Shown piece after piece: positions 1 to 8,200 of a stretch of DNA of 64,000 nucleotides. Below the pieces are notes generated by a model. The model did no database searches. It was not told the DNA's origin and was given only the letters and a program-made list of their open reading frames with translations. The stretch is from positions 372,001 through 436,000 of the forward strand of contig CANNCV010000002.1 in the NCBI GenBank assembly GCA_947503245.1, in the 5' to 3' direction. Numbering within the stretch: the first letter of the stretch is position 1; every line of letters starts with the position of its first letter. This DNA comes from an uncultured Sphingomonadaceae bacterium (GTDB lineage: Bacteria; Pseudomonadota; Alphaproteobacteria; Sphingomonadales; Sphingomonadaceae). The translations under genes and the position numbers were made by a program.

Positions 1-34
1 GGGTGAGACTGATCTTTTAGGGACGCAAAAGACA

Positions 35-1264
35 ATGTGGTTATTAGATAATTTCTTGAGCAAGATTATTACTCAAGGGCAGCTCAACGTCACAGCGCCA
101 AATGGCAATGTTACCAGCTATGGCTCTGCGCATGAGAGATATGGCCCTGTCAATATTACCATCAAAGACAAGGCAACCGCCAACAGGATAAGCCGCAACC
201 CTGCACTGGGCGCTGGCGAAGCTTTTATGGATGGCGGCCTGACCATAGAAGATGACAATATCATGGCTCTGTTAGAGCTGATAGCGTTCAACATGCGGTG
301 GGATTATGACAACACCACCCGTGTTGGCCTTTGGAAGTCCCAGCGCATCTTATCAAAGATTCAGCAGGTTAATGACGCGGTGCGTAGCCGCAAAAATGTT
401 GCGCATCATTATGACCTTAATGACCGGCTTTATGACCTGTTTCTGGATGCGGACCGGCAATATAGCTGCGCCTATTTCACTGATGAAGACAATTCTCTGT
501 CACAAGCGCAGACAGACAAAATGGCGCATATTGCTGCCAAACTCGACCTAAAACCCGGCCATAAGGTGCTGGATATCGGTTGCGGCTGGGGCGGTATGGC
601 GATGTTCATTCACAAAGTGTCTGGCGCAGATGTTACTGGCGTTACTTTATCCGAAGAACAGCTGAAAGTAGCGCGGCAAAGAGCTGCGGATGCCGGAGTA
701 AGCGATCATGTCCGCTTTGAGCTGATTGATTACCGTCATGTTCAAGAGACATTTGACCGGATCGTGTCTGTGGGCATGTTTGAGCATGTCGGGCGGCCCA
801 ATTTCCAAGCATATTTTGATACTGTGCGCGATCGTCTAAAACCCGATGGTGTCGCACTGGTGCACACCATTGCCCGTGCTGATGGCCCCGGTGTAACCGA
901 CCCATGGACGCAGAAATATATCTTCCCGGGTGGCTATGCTCCTGCGCTTTCTGAGATTCTGCCGCATGTTGAGAAATCTTGGCTATGGGCAACTGATATT
1001 GAAATTTTGCGCGTTCATTACGGCCACACTTTGGTGCATTGGTATAATAGCTGCCGTGAAAAGCGCAGCGAGATTGAAGCCATTTATGATGCGCGCTTCT
1101 ATCGCATGTGGATGTTCTATCTGGCCGCTGCGGCCAATGCGTTCTTCCATGATGGCCATATGAATGCGCAGATACAGCTGACCCGCCGGCGTGACGCTCT
1201 GCCGATTACACGCGATTACATCGCCGCGACAGAGAAGGAATATCGCAAAAAAGCCGCCAGCTGA
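35..1264 (+). CDS. cfa: Cyclopropane-fatty-acyl-phospholipid synthase
   Basis: Transfers a methylene group from S-adenosylmethionine to cis double bonds of membrane phospholipid acyl chains at the cytoplasmic membrane. The 409-aa product is close to the usual 380-420 aa. A SAM-binding motif, VLDIGCGWGG, lies near residues 178-187. It is followed by the GVTLSEEQ segment, and by FDRIVSVGMFEHVG around the active site, all typical of the Cfa/mycolic acid synthase family. The ATG at 35 has only a weak purine-rich sequence upstream, but the N-terminus fits the family, and nothing upstream is visible because the window begins there. The gene stands alone; the convergent DUF1801 gene follows after 26 bp. 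Assignment is firm at family level. Confidence 0.93.
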   Translation: MWLLDNFLSKIITQGQLNVTAPNGNVTSYGSAHERYGPVNITIKDKATANRISRNPALGAGEAFMDGGLTIEDDNIMALLELIAFNMRWDYDNTTRVGLWKSQRILSKIQQVNDAVRSRKNVAHHYDLNDRLYDLFLDADRQYSCAYFTDEDNSLSQAQTDKMAHIAAKLDLKPGHKVLDIGCGWGGMAMFIHKVSGADVTGVTLSEEQLKVARQRAADAGVSDHVRFELIDYRHVQETFDRIVSVGMFEHVGRPNFQAYFDTVRDRLKPDGVALVHTIARADGPGVTDPWTQKYIFPGGYAPALSEILPHVEKSWLWATDIEILRVHYGHTLVHWYNSCREKRSEIEAIYDARFYRMWMFYLAAAANAFFHDGHMNAQIQLTRRRDALPITRDYIAATEKEYRKKAAS

Positions 1265-1290
1265 AAGAGCCGCTTCACCGCACCATCCGC

Positions 1291-1734
1291 CTATTGTGAG
1301 TAAGCGCGGTTCATATAGTCCCAATTGTCCTGAATAAGCTGTTCTAAAACAGCCATATCCACGTTTTTCAATCGGGTGATATACAAACACGCCTTCGCCA
1401 TTTTGTGCTTGCCCAATTGGGCGAGCAGCGCATCGCGGCGCGTGCGTGTTTCTTCATCGCAATAAGGGCCCATAATATAGATGCTTAAATTGGCCTTGCG
1501 CGGGCTGAAGCCTGTGCGGCACATATCGCCTTCACGGCCGCTGTCATATTTATAGTGATAGCGCCCAAAGCCGATGATCGAGCCGCCCCACATTTTGGGT
1601 GGTACGCTCGTCACCCTTTCAAACAGCTGCAGCAATAGAGCCGCATCTTCGCGCCGCCCCTGATGCTCAACCGACGCAATGAATGCAGCAACATCGCCAT
1701 CATTTTCCTGCGTTTTGTTTTTCGCCTGCGCCAT
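1291..1734 (-). CDS. DUF1801 domain protein
   Basis: A 147-aa cytoplasmic protein with the DUF1801 (YdhG-like) fold signature: a MWGGSIIGFGRYHYKY segment at residues 48-63, then GFSPRKANLSIYIM. The family has no firm biochemical role. The reading frame stays open far upstream (to 3270) only because it runs antisense through argG. The real start is taken as the ATG at 1734, where the protein aligns with the family from its N-terminus. The gene is convergent with cfa and divergent from argG, with 105 bp between the two starts that must hold both promoters. Family call is good, function unknown. Confidence 0.8.
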   Translation of the reverse strand: MAQAKNKTQENDGDVAAFIASVEHQGRREDAALLLQLFERVTSVPPKMWGGSIIGFGRYHYKYDSGREGDMCRTGFSPRKANLSIYIMGPYCDEETRTRRDALLAQLGKHKMAKACLYITRLKNVDMAVLEQLIQDNWDYMNRAYSQ

Positions 1735-1839
1735 AACCCCTCTCTTTCGGTTCGTGCATTTTACCATATTGCGCATGGCATTGCACCCTGTTAGGCGCAT
1801 TGCGAAACCCCATATATATGATGCCATCAGGAACCTGTC

Positions 1840-3069
1840 ATGACCAAACCTTCTAAGCCCAGCAAAGTTGTCCTTGCCTATTCTGGCGGGCTGGACACCA
1901 GTGTTATTCTGAAATGGCTGCAACAGGAATATCAGTGCGAAGTCATAACTTTTACTGCCGATCTGGGCCAGGGGGAGGAGCTGGAACCTGCACGCCGCAA
2001 GGCACAGGCGATGGGCATCCCCGACAAGCATATCTTTATCGAAGATCTGCGTGAGGAGTTTGTCGGCGATTATGTCTTCCCCATGATGCGGGCCAACGCC
2101 CTGTATGAAGGCCATTATCTGTTGGGCACCTCCATCGCACGGCCGCTCATATCTAAGCGACAAATAGAGATTGCCCATGAACTTGGCGCCGATGCTGTTG
2201 CACATGGTGCCACAGGCAAGGGTAATGATCAGGTGCGTTTTGAACTCGGCTATTACGCGCTTGACCCCGATGTGAAGGTTATCGCCCCATGGCGCGAATG
2301 GGATTTGACCAGCCGCACCCGGCTTATCGAATTTGCCGAGGCACACCAGATCAGCGTGCCCAAGGACAAGCGCGGCGAAGCCCCCTTCTCCACCGATGCC
2401 AACATCCTGCACACATCGTCTGAGGGCAAGGTGCTGGAAGACCCGTGGGAAGAGACGCCCGATTATGTCTATTCGCGCACCAACAACCCCGAAGATGCGC
2501 CCGATACGCCCGAATATATCACCGTAGATTTCGAACGCGGTGATGCGGTCGCCATCAATGGTGAAGCCATGTCGCCGGCCACCCTGCTGGCCAAGCTGAA
2601 CGATTATGGCCGTGAGCATGGCATTGGTCGCCTTGACCTGGTTGAAAACCGCTTTGTCGGCATCAAGTCCCGCGGCATGTATGAAACACCGGGCGGCACC
2701 ATCTATTATATCGCCCATCGCGGCATCGAACAAATCACCCTTGACCGCGGCGCAGCGCATTTGAAGGACGAGCTGGCCCCGCGTTATGCAGAGATCATCT
2801 ATAATGGCTTCTGGTTTTCGCCAGAGCGTGAGATGCTGCAAGCCGCGATTGACCATAGCCAGCGCCATGTCACCGGCACCGTGCGGATCAAGCTGTACAA
2901 AGGCAGCGCCACCTTGGTCGGGCGTAAGGCCGATGTCCGCTACAACCTCTACAGCCAGGACGTAGTGACCTTTGAGGATGATGCCGGCGCCTATGACCAG
3001 CAGGACGCAGCCGGTTTTATCAAACTCAACGCCCTGCGGCTCAAGCTGTTGAAGAACAGACGCAAATAG
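1840..3069 (+). CDS. argG: Argininosuccinate synthase
   Basis: Catalyses ATP-dependent condensation of citrulline with aspartate to argininosuccinate, the penultimate step of arginine synthesis, in the cytoplasm. The 409-aa length matches the bacterial enzyme. The N-terminal PP-loop ATP pyrophosphatase motif AYSGGLDTS is at residues 13-21. Downstream blocks [14 protein letters not shown] and [12 protein letters not shown] are strongly conserved in ArgG. The start ATG at 1840 follows an AGGAACCTGTC leader. It is monocistronic and is followed by a hairpin at 3148-3186. The very long open frames on the opposite strand are shadows of this GC-rich gene. Confidence 0.97.
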   Translation: MTKPSKPSKVVLAYSGGLDTSVILKWLQQEYQCEVITFTADLGQGEELEPARRKAQAMGIPDKHIFIEDLREEFVGDYVFPMMRANALYEGHYLLGTSIARPLISKRQIEIAHELGADAVAHGATGKGNDQVRFELGYYALDPDVKVIAPWREWDLTSRTRLIEFAEAHQISVPKDKRGEAPFSTDANILHTSSEGKVLEDPWEETPDYVYSRTNNPEDAPDTPEYITVDFERGDAVAINGEAMSPATLLAKLNDYGREHGIGRLDLVENRFVGIKSRGMYETPGGTIYYIAHRGIEQITLDRGAAHLKDELAPRYAEIIYNGFWFSPEREMLQAAIDHSQRHVTGTVRIKLYKGSATLVGRKADVRYNLYSQDVVTFEDDAGAYDQQDAAGFIKLNALRLKLLKNRRK

Positions 3070-3147
3070 ACGCAACCAATAGCACTGACTATCTGCAATA
3101 GCGCATTGCCTTTTAACAGTGCCATGGCTATTTGGTGCGTCTAACAG

Positions 3148-3186
3148 CGACTCGGCCTGCTGTAGATGGCTGTAGCGAGTCGTTTT
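3148..3186 (+). terminator. Putative argG terminator
   Basis: An inverted repeat with arms CGACTCG (3148-3154) and CGAGTCG (3176-3182) encloses a 21-nt loop and is followed by TTTT. It lies 78 bp after the argG stop. The stem is short and the loop large, so efficiency is uncertain. Confidence 0.45.
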
Positions 3187-3339
3187 GATGCTGCTTCTCG
3201 TCAAAGCACGCGTCTTTCTTTGAAAGATCATTTCGTATTCGGCCTTGCTTGAATAAGCGCGGCTTTGCACATGTTACTATCCACAGTCTTGTCCACTATT
3301 AACCGCTAAGCCATGTGGATAAGTCGCGCGAATTTGATT

Positions 3340-3990
3340 GCCGAATCCCGCCCATCGTGACAGCTTTGAATGGTCAGAAGGCAACAGCAACTGGCAGCAA
3401 CGACAAGAGAAAGCATGTAATTGCTGACTTTTGAAGGAGCAGCGAAGAGTGATCAGGGCAACCTGATTGCGCTTTAAGAAAGAGCGGTACAGAAACGCAA
3501 ATTGGGAATGGCAACATTCACGATGGAAACGCAAAAGCTGCTCTGGAACAGATGCTGAGCCGATGATGATAGGCAGGATGAAAGCCCTTGGTTTCGGCCG
3601 AAGACGAGTAAACCGGCTTATGGATAGAGCGAAGATTGCCGTTTCAACCGTGGAACCGATGGACGAGAGATCGAACAAAGGGAAAGCCGAAACATCAATA
3701 TCCGCACTATCAGATGCATCCGAGCGGCGAGAATATAGCAATATTGAACCGCCGTTACGGGTCATCGGACGCCGAACGAGCGACATAGCCGTCAGAGCAA
3801 CCGAGCCGCAAAGCTTTGCAGTGATGACAGCACAGGCGGGACAGTTTCGCAGCAGCATGACCGGGCAACCGGACAAGCAGCCGGGAAAATGAACCGACAG
3901 GATGACCAAGGGAAGCCATGCTTTCCAAAGCATCATGAAGCGATATTGGCGCAGTGGGAGCCGGTCTTTCGGGATCGGCTCCCGTTTGCG
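3340..3990 (+). ncRNA. Candidate long structured non-coding RNA
   Basis: Between argG and the lipoprotein gene there is no credible coding frame, but the plus strand carries several RNA-like hairpins. They are: ATCAGG-GCAA-CCTGAT (3452-3467); CCGG-GCAA-CCGG (3861-3872), which like the first has a GNRA tetraloop; a nested stem CGGCG/CGCCG enclosing AATAT-AGCA-ATATT (3725-3754); ATGCTT-TCCA-AAGCAT (3918-3933); and a terminal 11-bp hairpin at 3956-3983. The plus strand is purine-rich and poor in T. No match to RNase P RNA, tmRNA, SRP RNA or 6S RNA hallmarks was found by eye. Both ends are approximate; the 3' end is set by the final hairpin. The existence of an RNA is inferred from structure only. 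Confidence 0.35.
3956..3983 (+). terminator. Strong hairpin closing the candidate RNA
   Basis: A fully paired 11-bp stem (one G-U pair), GGGAGCCGGTC with GATCGGCTCCC, encloses the loop TTTCGG. The next bases are GTTTG, so the T tract is poor. It may be an intrinsic terminator or a stable 3' end of the RNA immediately upstream. Confidence 0.45.
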
Positions 3991-4101
3991 TGCCCTTTGC
4001 CCAACTTTGTGCGCCCTTTGCCCAATCCGGCTCTCTCACCTCTCCTTTCTGCGCCGCTGCTGCCCATGCTTACCCGTCATCATCTATCCCCGCCATCGTG
4101 C

Positions 4102-4159
4102 CGTCACCCTTGACGTACGCGCACTTCAGCGTCGTCACCCTTGACGTATGCGCACTTCA
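4102..4159. repeat. Two 27-bp direct repeats upstream of a lipoprotein gene
   Basis: The sequence from CGTCACCCTTGACGTA to GCGCACTTCA occurs at 4102-4128 and again at 4133-4159, with a single C/T difference and a 31-bp period. The second copy contains the putative -35 element of the following gene. A similar but shorter duplication (CCCTTTGCCCAA) precedes it near 3999-4025. It may be a recent tandem duplication or paired operator sites. Confidence 0.75.
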
Positions 4160-4169
4160 TGGCTAGTGT
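4141..4169 (+). promoter_or_regulatory. Putative promoter of the lipoprotein gene
   Basis: A TTGACG hexamer (4141-4146) is separated by 17 bp from TAGTGT (4164-4169). The -35 is good and the -10 is weak. It lies 28 bp before the GTG/ATG start region, and its -35 sits inside the second 27-bp repeat. Confidence 0.4.
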
Positions 4170-4197
4170 ATTGCATAGGTAAAACAGCAAAGGCACA

Positions 4198-4812
4198 GTG
4201 ATAATGACCTCTTTCTCCGCAAAAACCCTCGCAATTGGTGCATTGTCCCTCACCCTGGCCGTGGGTGCCTGCAAAAAGGTGGAGACTGAGGACGATAATG
4301 AGATTGTCCTGACGACCAACGATACACAGGACGGCGAAACCCGCAAAACGGTCGTCATCACCAAGTCGAAAGATGGCAGCTCCTCCTCATCATCATCGTC
4401 TTCATCCTCGATCAGCTCCTCCAATGGTGATGAAAGCGTCTCCATGTCGTTTAATTCGGACGGCTTTAACCTCGATATTGATGTCCCCTTCAATGAATGG
4501 ACGACCGACGCCAAAGCAGATGGCAGCAGTGACGGCCTCTACCCCGGCTCTCAAGTCACCAATGTCTCGGTCAACACCAATACGGTTGATGGAGAGACAA
4601 TCGGCAATGTGCGCATAGATTATAGCGCCCCGGCAGACCCGGACACAGTGGCCAAATGGACCATGAACCATATCACCAAAAAGGGCGGCACCGCAAAGCG
4701 CAAAGGCAATGTCATCACCGCGACGGATGAAGATGGCGATACCTTCACCATCACGCTGAAACCCGATGGCAAAGCCACCAAGGGCCGCATGGTAGTAAGC
4801 AGTAACAGCTAA
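4198..4812 (+). CDS. Small lipoprotein with polyserine linker
   Basis: Predicted lipoprotein of about 204 aa. A hydrophobic signal segment ends in VGAC, with the lipid-modified Cys at residue 25 counted from the GTG at 4198. The in-frame ATG at 4204 is an equally good start, and AAAGG at about 4189 could serve either. After the Cys comes an acidic region, then a run of about 12 serines interrupted by one Ile (residues 61-76), typical of a flexible periplasmic linker. The C-terminal domain has repeated threonine-rich beta-like strands (VRIDYSAPADPDTVAKW, TFTITLKPDGK). The family was not recognised and no function is claimed. The acidic, serine-rich composition is common in sphingomonad envelope lipoproteins. 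Confidence 0.75.
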   Translation: MIMTSFSAKTLAIGALSLTLAVGACKKVETEDDNEIVLTTNDTQDGETRKTVVITKSKDGSSSSSSSSSSSISSSNGDESVSMSFNSDGFNLDIDVPFNEWTTDAKADGSSDGLYPGSQVTNVSVNTNTVDGETIGNVRIDYSAPADPDTVAKWTMNHITKKGGTAKRKGNVITATDEDGDTFTITLKPDGKATKGRMVVSSNS

Positions 4813-4922
4813 TAGCCGCCGCCGGGCACTATCGGCAAAGTTGACACTGTTGACACTGTCTAAAAGCAAGAACCGGCATAGCGGGTAGAGGCTCGCCCAG
4901 CCCTATCTGCCCCAAACCGCCC

Positions 4923-6029
4923 CTAATCGCTCTCTTGCTGCGCCGCCAGCCAATTCGCCAGCGCAGGATCAGTCACGCCCACGGCACCCGCCGCCCCGCC
5001 CTCGCCATAGCGCCATGGCTCCTCCGCCGGGGTTGGCGTGGCGATCAGGTCATCGGCATCCTCACCAGCGCCAATCCGCTCCAGCAATGCATCAAAACGC
5101 GCCGCGCCGCGCATCGCCGCCGGATTGTCCGCCGCATGTTTGTCCAGCCGCGCCAACAGCGCCAGCAACAACCGCCCGTCAAAGCGCGTGCGGCTGGCGG
5201 TTACCTCACCATGATAGACAATATCCTCGGTAATGCCGTTCATCGCTTTATCGGCCAGCTCATCCTGCGCCATATCGCGCGCTATGATCAGCGCCCCATC
5301 CCACGCACAGGCAAAGGCCGCATCGCGCCGCCGCGCCTGATAGGCCGCTTCATGGCTGATCTGCGCATAATAGGCAGAGCCGCGCACATTGCCGGTGCGC
5401 GACAGGGCCTGCAAAAAGGTGCGCTTGGTCGCAGGAGACATGGTGCCACGCGGCCGTTTCTGGGGGAGAGTCTTTTCTTTCATGGGGTTTTCTTCTCTCA
5501 CGGCTTGTTCGCTGCGCGAACGCCTCCGAGGGGGCGGCCTATCGGCCGGCGGCTGGTCAGCCTTGCGGACCTGATGGTCCGATTCTGGGTTTTCCTTGAT
5601 GGTTGCGTTAGCCCCCTTGTCTTTAGAGGGGCGCGGGGTGACGCATTCCCCGGATGCTTCAGGAATTGCCGGGGGCAATTGCGACCTCAAGCCGGTTGGG
5701 GGTGGTGATGTTGGCACTGGGGACGTTGATGGTTGCATTGGCGGCGGCGTACTATCCCCGCTCGCGCTCACTTCACTGGCAGGCACTGCCAAAGCCGCGC
5801 TTTCATCACACTCCAAGGGCGGCACACCATCCAGCAAGATGGGCGCAGAGGCAGCGCGCACATCCGCATCCACCACAGCCCGCACCGCCCCCAATATCTC
5901 CAGCAAGTCCATAGACTGAGAAAAACCAGACCGCCCCGCCCCATCAGCCGATGACGCATCAGGCACAGCACGCCCCTGCCCATCATCAACAGCAGCAGGA
6001 TCAGACAGACGGGGCTTTGAACGGGGCAT
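4923..6029 (-). CDS. Unknown protein, C-terminal half resembles terminase small subunit/HTH
   Basis: The last ~185 residues look like a folded domain found in sphingomonad hypothetical proteins: ALSRTGNVRGSAYYAQISH followed by EAAYQARRRDAAFACAWD, a helix-turn-helix-like arrangement reminiscent of phage terminase small subunits. The first ~180 residues are proline-, serine- and charge-rich, of low complexity. The start is set at the ATG at 6029 (GAGAGAG upstream) rather than the TTG at 6056. An internal ATG at 5483 would give a 186-aa protein containing only the folded part, so the long N-terminus may be partly untranslated or disordered. Composition is GC-rich, like the core genome, in contrast to the AT-rich islet directly upstream. 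Function unknown; DNA binding is an inference. Confidence 0.6.
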   Translation of the reverse strand: MPRSKPRLSDPAAVDDGQGRAVPDASSADGAGRSGFSQSMDLLEILGAVRAVVDADVRAASAPILLDGVPPLECDESAALAVPASEVSASGDSTPPPMQPSTSPVPTSPPPTGLRSQLPPAIPEASGECVTPRPSKDKGANATIKENPESDHQVRKADQPPADRPPPRRRSRSEQAVREENPMKEKTLPQKRPRGTMSPATKRTFLQALSRTGNVRGSAYYAQISHEAAYQARRRDAAFACAWDGALIIARDMAQDELADKAMNGITEDIVYHGEVTASRTRFDGRLLLALLARLDKHAADNPAAMRGAARFDALLERIGAGEDADDLIATPTPAEEPWRYGEGGAAGAVGVTDPALANWLAAQQESD

Positions 6030-6253
6030 AAACTCTCTCACTTGGCCATTGGACAAGCAGACAGTTTACCGGATTATGGGGTGTGTAGGACAGGTGTTAA
6101 CTGAGATTAATTAAAGTTACATCGATATTATACTATATAAAACGAGAATCAAAAACTACTATTCCAGAAACAATAGAGGAAATATAGCTAAGGCCATAAA
6201 GCTCGTTTAACAGATTATAGACACAACTATATTTTTCAGTTACATATATATAT

Positions 6254-6427
6254 TCAATCAGCATCCAATTGAGCTGCTGCATTTCTAACTGAAGGTTTGT
6301 TCTTATGATCGGATTCTAAAGCATCTTTTAGCCACATTGGTGAGCTAGTTTTACAACGTGCGTCAATTTCTTCCTGATACTGAATGAAAATTTCTACAAG
6401 CCATTCTGACGCAAATCTCTCATCCAT
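6254..6427 (-). CDS. Small acidic 57-aa protein divergent from the deaminase gene
   Basis: A short gene easily missed because of its size. ATG at 6427 is preceded by GGAG eight bases upstream (6439-6436, read on the minus strand), a near-ideal ribosome binding site. The stop is TGA at 6254-6256. The product begins MDERFASEWLVEIF and is acidic (12 Asp/Glu against 7 Lys/Arg), with no signal peptide or membrane segment. It is transcribed divergently from the AvcD-like deaminase gene, with 109 bp between the two starts, and shares its low GC content. No homologue was recognised. The arrangement is compatible with a regulator, inhibitor or accessory factor of the deaminase, but that is inference only. 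Confidence 0.6.
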   Translation of the reverse strand: MDERFASEWLVEIFIQYQEEIDARCKTSSPMWLKDALESDHKNKPSVRNAAAQLDAD

Positions 6428-6536
6428 TAGTTTCTCTCCGCAATTTATCTCTCAGATATCGTTAAGCGGTCTTGATACCAGACTCAATCATAGATTTAAT
6501 ATTTTTTCACATTGTTTTTTTGGAGCGTATTTAAAT

Positions 6537-8087
6537 ATGACAAATGGTAATCGTGAAGCTTTTTTGAGTTTAATCGCTCCAATAGGAGTTGATATGGAGG
6601 AGATCACGCGAGTAATCTCCGAAAAAGCTCTTCAAATCAAATACGAACCCAATGTCATAAAATTAACTGACTTTCTAAAGTCTGCAAACCGCGTTCCGAA
6701 TAATTTTGATAATGAAGTCGAAAGATACAAATCATATATCGAAGCTGGGGATAAGTTATGTGCCGACGCAAAACGTGGTGACATACTAGCACTCTTAGGT
6801 GTTACAAGCCTTCTAGAAGCACGTGAAGAAAGAGAGATTAAATCGAAAACTCGTAGATTAAACATCATTCGACAAATAAAGAGATTAGACGAGTATCGTA
6901 CCCTAGAGCGAATATACGGAAGAAATATAATATTTTTAGGTTGTTACGCTCCCAGGCGTTCAAGGGTAGAATATCTAATTGATAGAATGCGGGTATCTGA
7001 TCGAAAATCGACTCAAACAAAATTAGAGTCTCAAGCTTTAGAAATTATTTCGACTGATGAAGACGAAAACAACAATGCTTATGGGCAAAAAATAATTGAT
7101 TGTTACCCAAAATCAGATTTCGTACTTGATTGTACATCATTAAAAACTTTAGAATCTTCATGCGAACGTTTTTTTCGTATTTATTTTGGTGATCCGTTTG
7201 TCTCACCAAATAAAGATGAGTATTCTTCATATATTGCAAATGCTGCTGCATATCGCTCATTAGATTTATCTCGCCAAGTTGGAGCCGCAATTTTTTCACC
7301 AGAAGGAGAAATCATTTCTATGGGTTGCAATGAAGTCCCTGCACCCGGCGGTGGCACATATTGGGAAGATAATTCTAATGATACGAGAGACTATATACTT
7401 GGTTATGATTCAAATCAACGGGTTAAAGAAGATCTAACTCGAGATACTTTAGCACAACTCAAAGATCATGAGTGGTTACGTGATGATTTATTGAACAAAG
7501 ACTTAAAAAAACTAAGTCAAGATGCTCTATGCGATGAAGATAAAGAATCAAATATAGAAGCAGGACCGTTAAATCATTCTATGCTTAGTGATATAATAGA
7601 ATATGGGCGAATGGTACACGCAGAAATGAATGCTATAACTGACGCAGCAAGATTTAACCGATCAACATCTGGTACGACTTTATATTGCACTACTATGCCA
7701 TGTCATATGTGTACTAAACTTATTATAGCTTCTGGTATAAAACGGGTAGTTTATGTTCAGCCTTACGTCAAAAGCTTATCAGGCGAACTGTTTAAAGATT
7801 CTGTAGAATTTGATGACGATAGCGTAACTGATAAAGTAAAATTTGTTAGCCTTAAAGGCGTAACACCAGCGGGTTTTAAACGTGCATTTGCAAGACCTAC
7901 GAAAAGAAAAAATCCTGACGGTTCTGCTTTAAAGTGGAATAAAATGGAAGCCAACCCAACCTTCCTTACTACTATACCATATTATCTTGAGCTTGAAATT
8001 TCTCAATTGTTTGAATTATCTAAATCCCCAGTCGATGAAATTAGAAGCGCCATTAAAGAAGCAAATGATAAAAACCATCCTTCATGA
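6537..8087 (+). CDS. AvcD-type anti-phage dCTP/dCMP deaminase
   Basis: A 516-aa protein with an N-terminal NTP-binding/kinase-like domain and a C-terminal cytidine-deaminase domain, the layout of the AvcD/dCTP-deaminase phage defence family, which depletes dCTP during infection. The deaminase motif HAE is at residues 361-363 (His zinc ligand, Glu proton shuttle). The PCHMC motif supplies Cys389 and Cys392, followed by the family block IKRVVYVQPYVKS. The N-terminal LIAPIGVDMEEI replaces a canonical Walker A and lacks its Lys. The frame opens at 6384, but the start is placed at the ATG at 6537: GGAG lies 11 bases upstream, similarity begins here, and the extension would overlap the divergent small gene. 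The low-GC composition unlike its neighbours suggests horizontal acquisition. Confidence 0.85.
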   Translation: MTNGNREAFLSLIAPIGVDMEEITRVISEKALQIKYEPNVIKLTDFLKSANRVPNNFDNEVERYKSYIEAGDKLCADAKRGDILALLGVTSLLEAREEREIKSKTRRLNIIRQIKRLDEYRTLERIYGRNIIFLGCYAPRRSRVEYLIDRMRVSDRKSTQTKLESQALEIISTDEDENNNAYGQKIIDCYPKSDFVLDCTSLKTLESSCERFFRIYFGDPFVSPNKDEYSSYIANAAAYRSLDLSRQVGAAIFSPEGEIISMGCNEVPAPGGGTYWEDNSNDTRDYILGYDSNQRVKEDLTRDTLAQLKDHEWLRDDLLNKDLKKLSQDALCDEDKESNIEAGPLNHSMLSDIIEYGRMVHAEMNAITDAARFNRSTSGTTLYCTTMPCHMCTKLIIASGIKRVVYVQPYVKSLSGELFKDSVEFDDDSVTDKVKFVSLKGVTPAGFKRAFARPTKRKNPDGSALKWNKMEANPTFLTTIPYYLELEISQLFELSKSPVDEIRSAIKEANDKNHPS

Positions 8088-8200
8088 TAGAAAATAATAA
8101 CTCTAATTCGCCTCTTGACAGCGCATACCTAAGCCCTTGGATAGCCGGTTGCTTTAAACTTTACATTGGCTATTTTGCTATTTGCGCTATAGCGCCGCGC

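Noticed and set aside
1735-3270. Long minus-strand open frame upstream of the DUF1801 gene
   Set aside because: It runs antisense through argG; the protein sequence has no family features and the DUF1801 domain begins at 1734.
3277-3936. 219-aa minus-strand frame and 141-aa plus-strand frame in the argG-lipoprotein gap
   Set aside because: Cys/Ser-rich or Arg-rich composition without domain signatures, no ribosome sites, and the region shows RNA-like hairpins instead.
3340-3990. tmRNA (two-piece alphaproteobacterial ssrA) in the structured region
   Set aside because: No tRNA-like T-loop, no acceptor CCA region, and the only peptide-like frame does not end in an Ala-Ala tag.
6384-6536. 51-residue N-terminal extension of the deaminase
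   Set aside because: It lacks similarity to the family, overlaps the divergent small gene, and has no ribosome site; GGAG precedes the ATG at 6537.
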